This document shows positions 24,419 through 35,962 of a DNA stretch of 64,000 nucleotides, piece by piece. The position numbers and the translations under genes are program-made. The stretch lies in assembly GCF_000296385.1 (NCBI RefSeq), contig NZ_JH815185.1:2159281-2223280 (forward strand), written 5' to 3'. Within the stretch, counting starts at the first letter, position 1. Every line of letters starts with the position of its first letter. The stretch is from Lachnoanaerobaculum sp. OBRC5-5 (GTDB taxonomy: Bacteria; Bacillota; Clostridia; Lachnospirales; Lachnospiraceae). Below the pieces are notes generated by a model that made no database searches, was not told the origin of the DNA, and was given only the letters and a program-made list of their open reading frames with translations.

Positions 24419-27070
24419 TTACAGCTTTGTAATATCCACTACATCTGTTTTTTGCTCTTTGTTTTCCAATGAACTTACCAGCGCTTTTGCAGTATCAAGT
24501 GAGGTGAGCACATTCACTCCGGTCTCTATGGAATTTCTTCTTATTGTAAATCCGTCTTTACTTCTTGCCACTCCCTGTTTAGGTATATCTATAACAAGGT
24601 CTATCTCATGACTTAGTATAAGATCAAGTATATTCGGCCCCTCCTCCTCAAGCTTTCTTACATAAATTGCATTAATTCCTCTTTCATTTAAAAACTTTGC
24701 CGTACCGCTTGTTGAATATATCGTATATCCGAGAGCGGCAAATCTTTTTGCAATTTCCACGGTTTTGGCCTTTTCGCTGTCTCTGACTGTAATAATCATT
24801 TTCTTATACCTCGGCAATCTTATTCCGGCTCCTGCAAAAGCCTTATACAAAGCTTCATTAAAACTTTTTCCTATACCTAAACATTCACCTGTGGATTTCA
24901 TCTCAGGCCCCAGAGAAATATCGGCTCCCTTTATCTTTTCAAAAGAAAATACCGGCATCTTTATAGCCGTTAATTTTGATTCCTTTGCAAGCCCTGTTCC
25001 AAATCCCATATCACTTAATTTTTCCCCGCATATCACTCCTGTTGCAAAAGATATTACAGGTATACCTGTCACTTTACTGATATATGGAACGGTTCTTGAC
25101 GAACGCGGATTTACCTCTATAACATAAACCTTCTCACCGTCAACAATGAACTGTATATTTATCATCCCCTTTACATGTAAAGCCTTAGCCAACCTATCGG
25201 TATAAAAAGCTATCTTATCCTTTATAGCAGGACTTAAGGTCTGTACCGGATATACACTTATGGAATCACCTGAATGTACTCCCGCTCTTTCTATATGTTC
25301 CATAATCCCCGGAATAAGTATATCCTCTCCGTCACATATGGCATCCACCTCTATTTCTTTTCCTACAATATATTTATCTACCAGTATAGGATGATCCTGT
25401 GCGATTCTGTTTATAATATCAATGTACTCCTTAGTATCGCTGTCATTTATTGCTATTTGCATACCCTGACCTCCAAGTACATAAGAAGGTCTTACAAGCA
25501 CCGGATATCCGAGTCTGCCTGCCGCCTCCAGTGCATCTTTAACCGTATATACCGTTTCTCCGCTTGGTCTGGGTATTTCACATTCCTCCAGTATTTTATC
25601 AAAAAGCTCTCTGTCCTCTGCGGCATCCACATCCTTTGAATCTGTGCCAAGTATCTTTACTCCCATTTTTATCAGGCTTTCCGTCAGCTTAATTGCAGTC
25701 TGCCCTCCAAACTGCACCACGGCACCGTCAGGTTTTTCTATATCCGCTATACTTTCAACATCTTCAGGTGTAAGAGGCTCAAAGTAAAGCTTGTCTGCAA
25801 TATCAAAGTCCGTACTTACAGTTTCGGGATTGTTATTTATTATAACGGTCTCATATCCCCTTTTTCTAAACTCAAGAGTGCAATGTACACTGCAAAAATC
25901 AAACTCTATTCCCTGTCCGATTCTTATAGGACCCGATCCAAGTACAAGTACTTTTTTCTTTTTATTTGATTTTACCTCATTTACTCCGTCATAGCAGGAA
26001 TAATAATAAGGTGTTTGTGCCTCAAACTCTCCGGCGCAGGTATCAACCATCTTATAAGCCGCTCTTATACCGAACTTAAGCCTGAGATTCTTTATATCCT
26101 CTTCATTTTTTCCTGAAAGTATTCCTATAAGTTTATCTGTAAATTCAAGCCTTTTTGCTTCCCTTAAAAGCTCTTTTTCAAGGCTTTCACATGGCAGCCT
26201 CTTTTCCATCTTTACAATATTGAAGATTTTTGAAATAAACCAATTATCAATTTTTGTTATCTTATGTATCTCATCAAATGAAATTCCTTTTCTGAGTGCT
26301 TCGGCAATTACCCACATCCTCTTATCATCTACTTTTTTGAGCTCTTCTTTTAAACCGGCTGTATCAAAACCGCTGTAGTCATAGCTTAAAAGACTGTCTA
26401 CATGTTGCTCCAGTGAGCGTATTGCCTTCATAAGAGCACCTTCAAAATTAGTGCATATGCTCATCACCTCACCGGTTGCCTTCATCTGTGTACCAAGAAC
26501 TCTCTTTGCACTTATAAACTTGTCAAACGGCAGCCTTGGCATCTTAACAACCACATAATCAAGCATAGGTTCAAATGCCGCACAGGTCTTTTTTGTTACG
26601 GCATTTTTTATTTCATCCAAAGTATATCCAAGTGCAATTTTTGCCGCCACCTTTGCTATCGGATATCCTGTTGCTTTACTTGTAAGAGCTGAGGATCTTG
26701 AAACTCTCGGATTTACTTCTATTACACAGTATTCAAGGCTTTCGGGATTCAAGGCGTACTGAACATTGCATCCTCCTGTAATTTCAAGCTCTGTGATGAT
26801 ATTTAAAGCCGAGCTTCTAAGCATTTGATATTCCTTATCACCAAGAGTCTGACTCGGTGCCACCACTATTGAATCTCCGGTATGTACTCCCACAGGATCT
26901 ATGTTTTCCATATTGCAGACAGTGATAACATTACCTATACCGTCACGCATTACCTCATACTCTATTTCTTTCCAACCTGCAATACATCTTTCTACAAATA
27001 CCTGACCTACCCTTGAGAGTCTGAGTCCGTTTTCAAGAGTTTCTCTAAGCTCTTTTTCATTGTATACTAT
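24419..27070 (-). pseudogene. carB: carB relic: carbamoyl-phosphate synthase large chain lacking about 178 N-terminal residues
   Basis: About 883 residues of CarB remain, from IVYNEKELRETLENG (near residue 179 of a usual 1070-aa protein) to the C-terminal MGS-like allosteric domain (VDITKL end). The rest is intact: GWKEIEYEVMRD, ENIDPVGVHTGDS, the oligomerisation domain, the second ATP-grasp (SYVLGGQGMQIA, EVNPRSSRTVPY) and the C-terminal domain. The missing part includes most of the first ATP-grasp nucleotide site. The frame joins directly onto the end of the carA relic in another frame, with an in-frame stop just upstream and no start signal; the first Met (26950) is internal. A normal CarB could not be made from this locus. 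An assembly error is the alternative. Confidence 0.85.
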
Positions 27071-28041
27071 TCTTATTTATATATCTTAATCCCTCATTTG
27101 TTGAATCATTTACATTTATAAATGCCGGCATACATACATTTTTGTCTAATGTACTCTCATCCACCGCATACCCGTGATTTTGTGAAGATATGTATGTTCT
27201 TCCGCTTTCCAAATCCTTTACAGGATGATTTCCGCCTCTATGTCCGTACTTTAATTTATACGTATCGGCACCTGTTGCCAATGCCATAAGTTGATGCCCG
27301 AGGCAGATTGCAAATATCGGAATATCAGTATCATAAAGCTTTTTTATTTCTTTTATTATAGCTGTATTTTCCTTAGGGTCTCCCGGACCGTTGCTTAACA
27401 TAATACCGTCAGGTCTTAGATTTATAATGTCCGCTGCACATGTATCATATGGCACAACTATGACTTCACAACCTCTTTTTTGCAGTTCTTTTGCAATACT
27501 TTTTTTGGCTCCGAAATCCATCAAAACAACCCTCTTTTTATTTCCCGGTAGAGTATATATTTTTTCTGTAGAGGTTTTCTTTACCACTCCCTTTACTCTG
27601 TATTCATTTATCCTTTGAGTGATTTGAGCCATGTCAAAAGATGATTCACATACTACCATCCCGTTCATAGTTCCATACTCTCTAAGCCTCTTTGTCAAAT
27701 CTCTGGTATCAATACCGCTAATACATGGAATATTATTTGATTTTAAGAAATTTTGAACACTGTCTTCATTCCTGAAATTAGATGCGAACTCAGATAATTC
27801 TCTTACTAAATGCGTCTACCCACGGTCTCTTTGATTCTTTATCGTCATAACAAACACCGTAGTTTCCAATCAACGGATATGTCATAACAACAGCCTGTCC
27901 GGCATATGACGGGTCGGTCAATACCTCCAAATACCCTGTCATGGAGGTATTAAACACTATTTCACTGACCACATTCTTATCAGCCCCGACACTTTTTCCC
28001 TCATACATACTTCCATCTTCCAAAATCAGATATGCTTTCAT
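27057..28041 (-). pseudogene. carA: carA relic: carbamoyl-phosphate synthase small chain, frameshifted and C-terminally truncated
   Basis: The glutaminase subunit is in two frames. Frame 1 (28041 to about 27810) encodes the N-end through [17 protein letters not shown], then runs into a stop. The homology resumes in another frame as [12 protein letters not shown] and continues through CISGIDTRDL and the glutamine-binding and Cys nucleophile region (FAICLGHQLMALA) to NEGLRYINKNS. A two-base loss in a T-run near 27808 would explain this shift. The coding then stops at 27057, before the expected FHPEA motif, so the catalytic His and Glu are missing. The N-terminal ATG has GAGGG upstream. Confidence 0.87.
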
Positions 28042-28092
28042 TTTTCCCTCGACTAAAAATATTGTTAAATTTGAAATGTTTTATTTGATTTA

Positions 28093-28680
28093 TTACTTCA
28101 GATATTCTTTGATTTTATTTTTTAGAATCGGTACTACATCTTCTTCAAACCACGGATTTTTCTTCAGCCATATCATATTCCTTGGTGAAGGATGTACTAT
28201 AGGTAAATACTTCGGTAAGTATTCATTATATGCTTTTACGGTCTCTGTCAGATTGGACTTTTCTTTATCGCCCAAATAGTATTTCTGAGCGTATTGTCCT
28301 ATTAGAATAATTAGATCAACTTTAGATAATTCTTTTAATATTTTTGGATGCCACTTGGCTGCAAAATCTTTTCTTGGAGGTAAATCTCCGCTTTTACCTT
28401 TTCCCGGATAATAAAAGTCCATCGGTACAATGGCGAAGATATCAGATTCATAAAAAGTCTTTTCATCTACCCCCATCCATTCTCTTAGCCTGTCACCGCT
28501 TTTATCAAACCAGTACTTTCCGGCCTCCTGTGCTTTGATTCCCGGAGCCTGACCTACAATCATTACTCTGGCATTCTCCGGTGCCGAAAACAGCGGCTCT
28601 ATTCCGGCTTTTGTAAATTTTTCATTTTCCTTGTCCGACATTATCTCATCAAATATCTTTTGAACATTTCCTGAAAACAT
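28093..28680 (-). CDS. Uracil-DNA glycosylase superfamily protein
   Basis: About 195 aa. Two family motifs are present: VMIVGQAPGIKAQEAG (uracil-binding motif 1 of the UDG fold, about residues 39-54) and the C-terminal HPSPRN (motif 2), with LIILIGQYAQ between as the central strand. It would excise uracil from DNA for base-excision repair. The sequence resembles the small UDG-like proteins of Firmicutes rather than the classical Ung with its GQDPYH motif. The open frame begins at 28698 but AAGGAG lies 4 bases before the ATG at 28680, so that is the likely start. It lies 52 bases upstream of the carA relic on the same strand. Confidence 0.82.
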   Translation of the reverse strand: MFSGNVQKIFDEIMSDKENEKFTKAGIEPLFSAPENARVMIVGQAPGIKAQEAGKYWFDKSGDRLREWMGVDEKTFYESDIFAIVPMDFYYPGKGKSGDLPPRKDFAAKWHPKILKELSKVDLIILIGQYAQKYYLGDKEKSNLTETVKAYNEYLPKYLPIVHPSPRNMIWLKKNPWFEEDVVPILKNKIKEYLK

Positions 28681-28843
28681 AAGTCTCCTTATCCACATTT
28701 AAAAATGACTATCAACATTTGTCTTGCAGCGCATATACTCCCGTACACATCTTCATATATGATATGCCATAAAATAGAGATTTTCAAACTGAAAATAAAT
28801 TCGTAATTCTAAAAAAAATACAGATTGATATTCTACATTATTA

Positions 28844-28872
28844 TTGACATCAATTTTGTTTTAAAGTATAAT
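28844..28872 (+). promoter_or_regulatory. Consensus sigma-A promoter of tRNA-Leu
   Basis: TTGACA (28844-28849), exactly 17 bp, TATAAT (28867-28872): both hexamers are perfect. The tRNA begins 12 bases downstream. Confidence 0.9.
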
Positions 28873-28883
28873 TTTTCAAGTAT

Positions 28884-28963
28884 GCGGGTGTGGTGGAATT
28901 GGCAGACACGCAAGATTTAGGTTCTTGTGGGCGACCGTGCAGGTTCAAGTCCTGTCACCCGCA
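28884..28963 (+). tRNA. tRNA-Leu (anticodon UAG)
   Basis: Acceptor arms GCGGGTG (28884-28890) and CACCCGC (28956-28962) with discriminator A. D-arm GGAATTGGCAGACAC, anticodon stem-loop CAAGA-TTTAGGT-TCTTG giving TAG, a class II variable arm, and a T-arm containing GGTTCAAGTCC. CCA is not encoded. A promoter and terminator flank it, so it is a single-gene unit. Confidence 0.95.
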
Positions 28964-28967
28964 GTAA

Positions 28968-28995
28968 AGCTGTTACTTATGTAGCAGCTTTTTTA
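28968..28995 (+). terminator. Rho-independent terminator of tRNA-Leu
   Basis: AGCTGTTAC pairs with GTAGCAGCT (one G-U) around a TTAT loop and is followed by six Ts. Confidence 0.88.
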
Positions 28996-29136
28996 ATATT
29001 GTAAATTTCTTATATTTTTCTTTATACCGACTAAAACATTTGACTAAACTATCCTGTATTAATTATAATTATAATAAAAAAGATAGAGGATAGCATACAA
29101 AAATAACTAATTGCAATCCTGAAACGGGAGTTTCTT

Positions 29137-30438
29137 ATGGCGTTTTTGGATCATTACAGAGCCACCAAAACATTAACTTATACTCAGAGATTTTTGCTCA
29201 TCTCTACAGTACCTATTTATTTTATGGTTTTTGCATTGATTTTTTCCCCGATAGATGAAATCTTACCGGGATTATGGCAGATAATCATACAACCCGACCT
29301 TTTGATTACAGATTATATTGTTGTCGGAGGAATAGGTGCGGCATTTTTTAATGCAGGAACGCTCACACTTATTTTACTTTTCCTTTTACACCATTTTAAG
29401 GTAGAGTTTGACAGACATATTGTTGTGAGTTCTTACCTTATTTTCGGTTTCTCGCTCTTTGGAAAGAACGTGGTAAATATTTGGCTGATACTCTTCGGAT
29501 TCTTTATTTATGCCAAACTGCATGGATATTCACTTAAGAAATATATCTATTATGGATTATACGGAACCAGCCTTTCACCTGCAATTACTTTGGTAATGCA
29601 GACCTTGCATAGTAATCCTGTAATTGAAATCATTATTGCAAGTATTACCGGACTTCTTATAGGATATGTATTGCTTCCTATATCCATTCATGTAAAATCT
29701 TCACATAAGGGATATTCTCTTTACAATGTAGGATTTTCATCAGGTATTATAGCTACAGTGCTTGTATCCATATTCCGCTCTTTCGGTATAGATATTGAAA
29801 CAAGACTTATCTGGGACAGATCACATACTCCGCTTTTTGCGGTTGCACTGTTTGTACTGTTTTCATATATGATTATACTTGCAATAATACTTGACGGCAA
29901 AAAATTAATACCTTCATACTTCAATCTTTTAAAAGAAACCGGAGTGCATGGAACTTATAAACACGAATATTCAGATGCCGTATATATCTTTAATATGGCT
30001 GCAAACGGAATAATCGCTACTTTATTTGTCTTGTTTACAAAAGGTGATTTAAACGGACCTACTATCGGATCTATATTTACAATTGTAGGATTTTCTCCTG
30101 CAGGTAAACATATGAGAAATATCCTACCTATAATGGTGGGTGTATGCTTCTCGGCATTCTTAAAACAATGGTATATCAATGATCCGGCACCTACACTTAC
30201 CCTCCTTCTTTCCACCACTCTGGCGCCTATTGCAGGAGAGTTCGGTATTATAGCAGGGCTTATAGCAGGTTTTATACATTCATCGGTAGCTTTAAATGTA
30301 GGTATTGTTTATAAGGGATTGAATCTTTACAATAACGGCTTTGCAGGCGGTATCGTAGCTATTTTCATGGTTCCTGTCATAGAGTCGATTATTGAAAAAA
30401 GAAAAAATGATAAAGAAAAAAAATTAAATAAATCGTAG
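29137..30438 (+). CDS. DUF1576 family polytopic membrane protein
   Basis: A 433-aa protein with about ten to twelve hydrophobic segments and a basic C-terminal tail. I recognise it as DUF1576; its role is not known. The sequence shows an internal duplication: GFSLFGKNVVNIWLILFG (about 106-123) with GFSPAGKHMRNILPIMVG (about 321-338), and LYNVGFSSGIIATVL (about 201) with LYNNGFAGGIVAIFM (about 403). Such two-fold repeats are typical of channels and transporters, for example urea-channel-like folds, which is only an analogy. Preceded by the tRNA unit and about 140 bases of AT-rich DNA; followed by a long hairpin. Confidence 0.75.
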   Translation: MAFLDHYRATKTLTYTQRFLLISTVPIYFMVFALIFSPIDEILPGLWQIIIQPDLLITDYIVVGGIGAAFFNAGTLTLILLFLLHHFKVEFDRHIVVSSYLIFGFSLFGKNVVNIWLILFGFFIYAKLHGYSLKKYIYYGLYGTSLSPAITLVMQTLHSNPVIEIIIASITGLLIGYVLLPISIHVKSSHKGYSLYNVGFSSGIIATVLVSIFRSFGIDIETRLIWDRSHTPLFAVALFVLFSYMIILAIILDGKKLIPSYFNLLKETGVHGTYKHEYSDAVYIFNMAANGIIATLFVLFTKGDLNGPTIGSIFTIVGFSPAGKHMRNILPIMVGVCFSAFLKQWYINDPAPTLTLLLSTTLAPIAGEFGIIAGLIAGFIHSSVALNVGIVYKGLNLYNNGFAGGIVAIFMVPVIESIIEKRKNDKEKKLNKS

Positions 30439-30446
30439 TTATTAAG

Positions 30447-30493
30447 TATAGGCTTTAGTTTATAATAAATTTATTATAAATTAAAAGCCTATA
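30447..30493 (+). terminator. Long AT-rich hairpin after the DUF1576 gene
   Basis: Arms at 30447-30469 and 30470-30493 (TATAGGCTTT... with AAAAGCCTATA) are complementary along almost their full 23 bases. It is followed by AAATTTTAAAC and then by the ribosome-binding site of the thioesterase gene. It may terminate or attenuate readthrough. Confidence 0.55.
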
Positions 30494-30513
30494 AATTTTA
30501 AACAGGAGTAAAT

Positions 30514-31050
30514 ATGGAAAATATAACTGATGATATGATTCAAAATCTTTCACCATGGAATGACGGTATAAAACCCGGTGATATTACAAAAACCGTAAAA
30601 GAATCGGCATGTGAACAGGCCTATCAAGTCAGTCCAAGGTATTTAAATGCGGCAGGCAGACTTTTTGGAGGAGATTTGCTCTCATGGATAGACCTTACAG
30701 GCGCTCTTGCAGCAAAGAGACATTGCAATATGCCTGTTTCCACTGTTGCTATTGACAATATACATTTTGCCAAGCCCTTGCACCTTGGCGATATTGCCAT
30801 TCTTATTTCCAATGTAACTCATGTAGGCAACAGCACCATGGAAGTCAGAGTAAACAGCTATGTTGAGGACCTTGCCACCGGCCACAGATCGCTTGTAAAT
30901 ACGGCATATCTGGTTTATGTGGCATTAAAAGATGAAAAACCTTCAAGAGTACCGAGACTTATACCTGAAACCGATATAGAAAAACGTGAATGGTTTGCAG
31001 GAGAAAAACGAAATGAAATAAGAAAATCCCGTAGAAAAGAGGGAATATAA
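30514..31050 (+). CDS. Acyl-CoA thioesterase, hotdog fold (YciA/ACOT-like)
   Basis: A 178-aa protein with one hotdog domain (about residues 30-150). Landmarks are NAAGRLFGGDLLSWIDLTGALAA, here split as the catalytic GGDLLSWID segment (Asp of the active helix) and the following helix, then FAKPLHLGDIA and the strand VGNSTMEVRV. Family members cleave acyl-CoA thioesters in the cytoplasm and set free CoA and fatty or short-chain acid. ATG start with CAGGAGT 6 bases upstream. The TAA stop overlaps the ATG of the next gene, so both are co-translated. Confidence 0.85.
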   Translation: MENITDDMIQNLSPWNDGIKPGDITKTVKESACEQAYQVSPRYLNAAGRLFGGDLLSWIDLTGALAAKRHCNMPVSTVAIDNIHFAKPLHLGDIAILISNVTHVGNSTMEVRVNSYVEDLATGHRSLVNTAYLVYVALKDEKPSRVPRLIPETDIEKREWFAGEKRNEIRKSRRKEGI

Positions 31051-31913
31051 TGCAAAATTATATAAGAAGCATCGGTTTCTCAATGTATAAAAAGAAGACG
31101 GAAGTCAGGGAACTTCTGGATAAGATTCAAAGAGAAAATATAGCATCTGCAAAGATTATAGTCACTACTGAAAAAGAAAGACTCTGGGAGATACGAAAGA
31201 ATATCTCTCCTTCACTCGGACTTTGTATATTCGGTTATCTCGAAAATCTCGGTATCTTTGTCAGAGAAGGTTATTTTCCCTATATAAAAGATACTGCTGT
31301 CAGTTCTACTGCCAAATGCAGCATTGAAAGACATATAGACAGTACTTTTTATTCAGGTATGATTGATGATAACAGACTTGGTATGTCTTTGATATTCAGA
31401 CTTTCAAACAGCTTTGACTATCTGGACAATATAAGTACAAGAATAAAGTCAACCGTTCTTTACGGATTCTGTGCAGACGGAAAAATATTATTACCGATAA
31501 AAAAGACCTTGGCACAGATGGAAATCTCAAAGCAGAAGCTTATGAACAGAAATATGCTTATAGAAGCAGCAAAACTGGGGGATGAAGCCGCTATAGATAC
31601 CCTATCCACCGATGATTTGATCACTTACACTACTTTAAATACAAGAATACAAAATGAAGACCTCTACAGTATAGTGGATACTCTCTTTATGCCCTTCGGT
31701 ATGGAAACCGATATGTACAGTATTATAGGCAATATTTTGGATATAAGTCAGGAAGAAAATTCCATTACCGGAGAAAGTGTATTGCTTCTTAAAATAGAAT
31801 CCGGTGATATTATATTTACGGTAGCTATAAAAAAGGATGATTTACAGGGCGAAGCCCGAATAGGACGACGTTTTAAAGGCAATGTATGGCTGCATGGTAA
31901 AATAAATATTTAA
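31050..31913 (+). CDS. DUF3881-type uncharacterised protein
   Basis: A 287-aa soluble protein that opens with MQNYIRSIGFSMYKKKTE, which resembles the N-end of the DUF3881 family of clostridial proteins; the family's role is not known. Later segments of note are LGLCIFGYLENLGIF and VDTLFMPFGMETDMYSIIGNI. No signal peptide or membrane helix was seen. It is translationally coupled (TAATG) to the thioesterase gene and ends at a strong terminator, so the pair forms one unit. Family assignment is from memory of the opening motif. Confidence 0.6.
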   Translation: MQNYIRSIGFSMYKKKTEVRELLDKIQRENIASAKIIVTTEKERLWEIRKNISPSLGLCIFGYLENLGIFVREGYFPYIKDTAVSSTAKCSIERHIDSTFYSGMIDDNRLGMSLIFRLSNSFDYLDNISTRIKSTVLYGFCADGKILLPIKKTLAQMEISKQKLMNRNMLIEAAKLGDEAAIDTLSTDDLITYTTLNTRIQNEDLYSIVDTLFMPFGMETDMYSIIGNILDISQEENSITGESVLLLKIESGDIIFTVAIKKDDLQGEARIGRRFKGNVWLHGKINI

Positions 31914-31914
31914 A

Positions 31915-31946
31915 CAAAAAAGGACTCCTTCGGGAGTCCCTTTTTT
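31915..31946. terminator. Bidirectional terminator with UUCG tetraloop
   Basis: GGACTCC-TTCG-GGAGTCC stem with an A-run on its left and a T-run on its right, between convergent genes (DUF3881 + and tuf -). It can end both transcripts. Confidence 0.92.
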
Positions 31947-32029
31947 ATACGCAGGTATTATAGATTACCTAGTACCATCCCTGATACATCACTGTATAAC
32001 CGATATAATACCCTTTGTTCTATTTTAAA

Positions 32030-33229
32030 TTACTCGATGATAGATGCAACTCTACCTGAACCTACTGTTCTACCACCCTCACGGATAGCGAATCTAAGAC
32101 CCTGCTCGCAAGCAACAGGATGGATAAGCTCGATAGTCATCTCTACGTTGTCACCAGGCATGCACATTTCTGTACCTGCAGGAAGGTTACAAACACCTGT
32201 AATATCTGTTGTTCTGAAGTAGAACTGTGGACGATAGTTGTTGAAGAAAGGTGTATGACGTCCACCCTCGTCCTTTGTAAGAACGTAAACCTGAGCTGTG
32301 AACTTCTTATGGCAAGTTACTGAACCCGGCTTAGCAAGAACCTGACCTCTTTCGATCTCTGTTCTCTGAACACCTCTGAGAAGTGCACCGATGTTATCTC
32401 CGGCCTGAGCCTGATCAAGAAGCTTTCTGAACATCTCGATACCTGTAACAACAGTTGACTTCTTATCCTCATGGATACCAAGAATCTCTACTGTATCGTT
32501 AAGGTTAAGTGTACCTCTCTCTACTCTACCTGTAGCAACTGTACCACGACCTGTAATTGTAAATACGTCCTCAACAGGCATAAGGAATGGCTTATCTGTC
32601 TCTCTCTCAGGATCAGGAATATAGCTGTCAACAGAATCCATAAGTGTCATGATCTTATCACCCCACTCACCGTTTGGATCCTCAAGAGCCTTAAGAGCTG
32701 AACCCTGAACGATAGGTGTATCATCACCAGGGAACTCATACTCGTTAAGAAGATCTCTGATCTCCATCTCTACAAGCTCAAGAAGCTCCTCATCGTCAAC
32801 CATATCACACTTGTTCATGAATACAACGATATATGGAACACCTACCTGTCTTGAAAGAAGGATATGCTCTCTTGTCTGAGCCATAACACCGTCTGTAGCA
32901 GCAACTACAAGGATAGCTCCGTCCATCTGTGCAGCACCTGTGATCATGTTCTTTACATAGTCAGCGTGTCCAGGACAGTCAACGTGTGCATAGTGTCTCT
33001 TCTCTGTCTCATACTCGATATGAGATGTTGAGATTGTGATACCTCTCTCTTTCTCCTCAGGAGCCTTGTCGATCTTATCGAAATCAACAATCTTGTTTGT
33101 CTCTGAAGGTAATCTTGTAGCAAGAACCTTTGAGATAGCTGCTGTAAGAGTTGTTTTACCGTGGTCTACGTGTCCAATTGTACCAATGTTAGCATGAGGC
33201 TTTGTTCTATCAAATTTTGACTTTGCCAT
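32030..33229 (-). CDS. tuf: Translation elongation factor Tu
   Basis: A 399-aa GTPase that brings aminoacyl-tRNA to the ribosome. G-motifs: GHVDHGKTT (about residues 18-26), [15 protein letters not shown] and QGSALKAL; the C-terminal beta domains end in [14 protein letters not shown]. Length is standard. It is last in the str operon, 106 bases after fusA. Its codon use is strongly biased (few rare codons, many CTT/CTC-complement codons), as in highly expressed genes. Confidence 0.98.
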   Translation of the reverse strand: MAKSKFDRTKPHANIGTIGHVDHGKTTLTAAISKVLATRLPSETNKIVDFDKIDKAPEEKERGITISTSHIEYETEKRHYAHVDCPGHADYVKNMITGAAQMDGAILVVAATDGVMAQTREHILLSRQVGVPYIVVFMNKCDMVDDEELLELVEMEIRDLLNEYEFPGDDTPIVQGSALKALEDPNGEWGDKIMTLMDSVDSYIPDPERETDKPFLMPVEDVFTITGRGTVATGRVERGTLNLNDTVEILGIHEDKKSTVVTGIEMFRKLLDQAQAGDNIGALLRGVQRTEIERGQVLAKPGSVTCHKKFTAQVYVLTKDEGGRHTPFFNNYRPQFYFRTTDITGVCNLPAGTEMCMPGDNVEMTIELIHPVACEQGLRFAIREGGRTVGSGRVASIIE

Positions 33230-33335
33230 TGTTAATTCCTCCTTGAATTAAACCTAAAATTAATAGTAAATTTTGTTTTATTATATAGTATTAACCAAGA
33301 TTTAGCAAGTTAATAAACTTACTCAACCGGGGTTT

Positions 33336-35453
33336 TTAAGATTTCTTATCATTAAGAACTTTTTCTTGAACAGACTTTGGAACCTGCTCATATTTTTCAA
33401 AGAACATAGAGTAGTTTCCACGACCCTGAGTTCTTGAACGAAGGTCTGTTGAGTAACCAAACATCTCTGAAAGCGGAACAAATGCGTTTACCTGCTTACC
33501 GCTTGGGATATCCTCCATACCCTCTATACGACCTCTTCTTGAGTTGATATCACCGATAACATCACCCATATACTCCTCAGGCATTGTTACTTCGACCTTC
33601 ATGATAGGCTCAAGAAGTACAGCACCGGCCTTGCTCATAGCATCCTTGAATGCCATAGAACCTGCTATATGGAATGCCATTTCTGATGAATCGACTTCAT
33701 GGTATGAACCGTCATATACATTTGCATGTACACCGAGTACCGGGAATCCTCCAAGGATACCTGACTTTGTAGCCTCCTCGATACCCTCGCCGACTGCAGG
33801 TATATATTCCTTAGGAATAGCACCACCGACAACGGTTGACTCGAACTTGAATGTCTCTTCTCCGTTCGGATCCATCGGTTCAAACTTAACTTTACAGTGA
33901 CCGTACTGACCACGTCCACCTGACTGTCTTGCATACTTGGAATCAACGTCAACAGCCTTAGTAAATGTTTCCTTATAAGCAACCTGTGGTGCACCTACAT
34001 TTGCTTCTACATTAAACTCTCTAAGAAGTCTGTCTACGATAATCTCAAGGTGAAGCTCACCCATACCTGATATAATGGTCTGTCCTGTTTCAGTATCTGT
34101 CTTAACTCTGAATGTAGGATCTTCCTCAGCCAGTTTAGCAAGTGCATCGATCATCTTTGCCTGACCTGCCTTTGTCTTTGGCTCGATAGCGATGTCGATA
34201 ACCGGCTCAGGGAATTCCATTGACTCAAGGATTACAGGATGCTGTTCGTCACAGATTGTATCACCTGTTGTTGTAAGCTTAAATCCTACAGCAGCTGCGA
34301 TATCTCCTGAATAAACCTTGTCAATTTCTGTTCTCTTATTTGCATGCATCTGAAGGATACGACCGACTCTCTCCTTCTTACCCTTTGTAGCGTTGAGTAC
34401 ATATGAACCACCGTTAAGTGTTCCTGAGTAAACTCTGAAATATGCCAACTTTCCTACGAAAGGATCTGTCATAATCTTAAATGCCAAAGCTGAGAAAGGC
34501 TCCTCATCTGATGAATGTCTCTCAATTTCATTACCGTCAAGGTCAACACCCTTAATTGCAGGGATGTCTGTCGGTGCAGGCATGAATTCAACTATAGCAT
34601 CAATAAGCTTCTGAATACCTTTGTTACGATAAGCTGTACCGCAACATACAGGGATTGCCCTGTTCTCACAAGTTCCCTTTCTAAGTGCAGCCTTAAGCTG
34701 TTCTACTGAAGGCTCCTCACCCTCAAGGTACATCATAGTAAGTTCGTCATCAAGCTCACAAATCTTTTCAACAAGTTCCCCATGGTATAACTCAGCTTCG
34801 TCTTTTACCTCATCAGGTATATCAACGATAGATATGTCATCACCCTTGTCGTCATTGTAAATATAAGCTTTCATTTCGAAAAGATCTACAATTCCCTTGA
34901 AATCATCTTCTTTTCCGATAGGAATCTGAAGCATGATTGTATTTTTACCAAGTCTTGTATGAATCTGCTCTACAGCTGCATAATAATCAGCACCCATAAC
35001 GTCCATCTTATTGATAAATGCCATTCTAGGTACATGATATGTATCCGCCTGTCTCCATACATTTTCAGACTGTGGCTCTACACCTTCTTTTGCAGAGAAT
35101 ACACCTACCGCACCGTCAAGTACACGAAGTGATCTCTCTACCTCTACTGTAAAGTCAACGTGTCCCGGAGTATCGATAATGTTTATACGATTTTCCTTTT
35201 CACCCGGCTTTACTTTGTTAAATTCCTGTAATGTCCAGTGGCAAGTTGTAGCAGCTGAAGTAATTGTAATACCTCTCTCTGCTTCCTGCTCCATCCAGTC
35301 CATTGTAGCGGTACCCTCATGGGTATCACCGATCTTATAATTTACACCAGTATAATATAGGATACGCTCAGTAAGTGTGGTTTTACCGGCATCTATATGA
35401 GCCATGATACCAATATTTCTGGTTCTCTCTAAAGGATATTCTCTTCCAGCCAA
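33336..35453 (-). CDS. fusA: Translation elongation factor G
   Basis: A 705-aa translocase GTPase. P-loop AHIDAGKTT (about residues 17-25), switch [28 protein letters not shown]; domains II-V follow, with [10 protein letters not shown] (domain III) and [16 protein letters not shown] onward as domain IV. Second-last gene of the str operon, 14 bases after rpsG. A full set of G-motifs and the intact SGGRGQYGH segment suggest canonical EF-G1, not a tetracycline-protection paralogue. Confidence 0.98.
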   Translation of the reverse strand: MAGREYPLERTRNIGIMAHIDAGKTTLTERILYYTGVNYKIGDTHEGTATMDWMEQEAERGITITSAATTCHWTLQEFNKVKPGEKENRINIIDTPGHVDFTVEVERSLRVLDGAVGVFSAKEGVEPQSENVWRQADTYHVPRMAFINKMDVMGADYYAAVEQIHTRLGKNTIMLQIPIGKEDDFKGIVDLFEMKAYIYNDDKGDDISIVDIPDEVKDEAELYHGELVEKICELDDELTMMYLEGEEPSVEQLKAALRKGTCENRAIPVCCGTAYRNKGIQKLIDAIVEFMPAPTDIPAIKGVDLDGNEIERHSSDEEPFSALAFKIMTDPFVGKLAYFRVYSGTLNGGSYVLNATKGKKERVGRILQMHANKRTEIDKVYSGDIAAAVGFKLTTTGDTICDEQHPVILESMEFPEPVIDIAIEPKTKAGQAKMIDALAKLAEEDPTFRVKTDTETGQTIISGMGELHLEIIVDRLLREFNVEANVGAPQVAYKETFTKAVDVDSKYARQSGGRGQYGHCKVKFEPMDPNGEETFKFESTVVGGAIPKEYIPAVGEGIEEATKSGILGGFPVLGVHANVYDGSYHEVDSSEMAFHIAGSMAFKDAMSKAGAVLLEPIMKVEVTMPEEYMGDVIGDINSRRGRIEGMEDIPSGKQVNAFVPLSEMFGYSTDLRSRTQGRGNYSMFFEKYEQVPKSVQEKVLNDKKS

Positions 35454-35467
35454 TTGGTTTCCTCCTA

Positions 35468-35962
<495 letters not shown>

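Noticed and set aside
24419-26950. Complete short form of carB starting at the Met at 26950
   Set aside because: CarB homology continues 40 residues upstream of this Met in frame, so it is internal and the gene is truncated.
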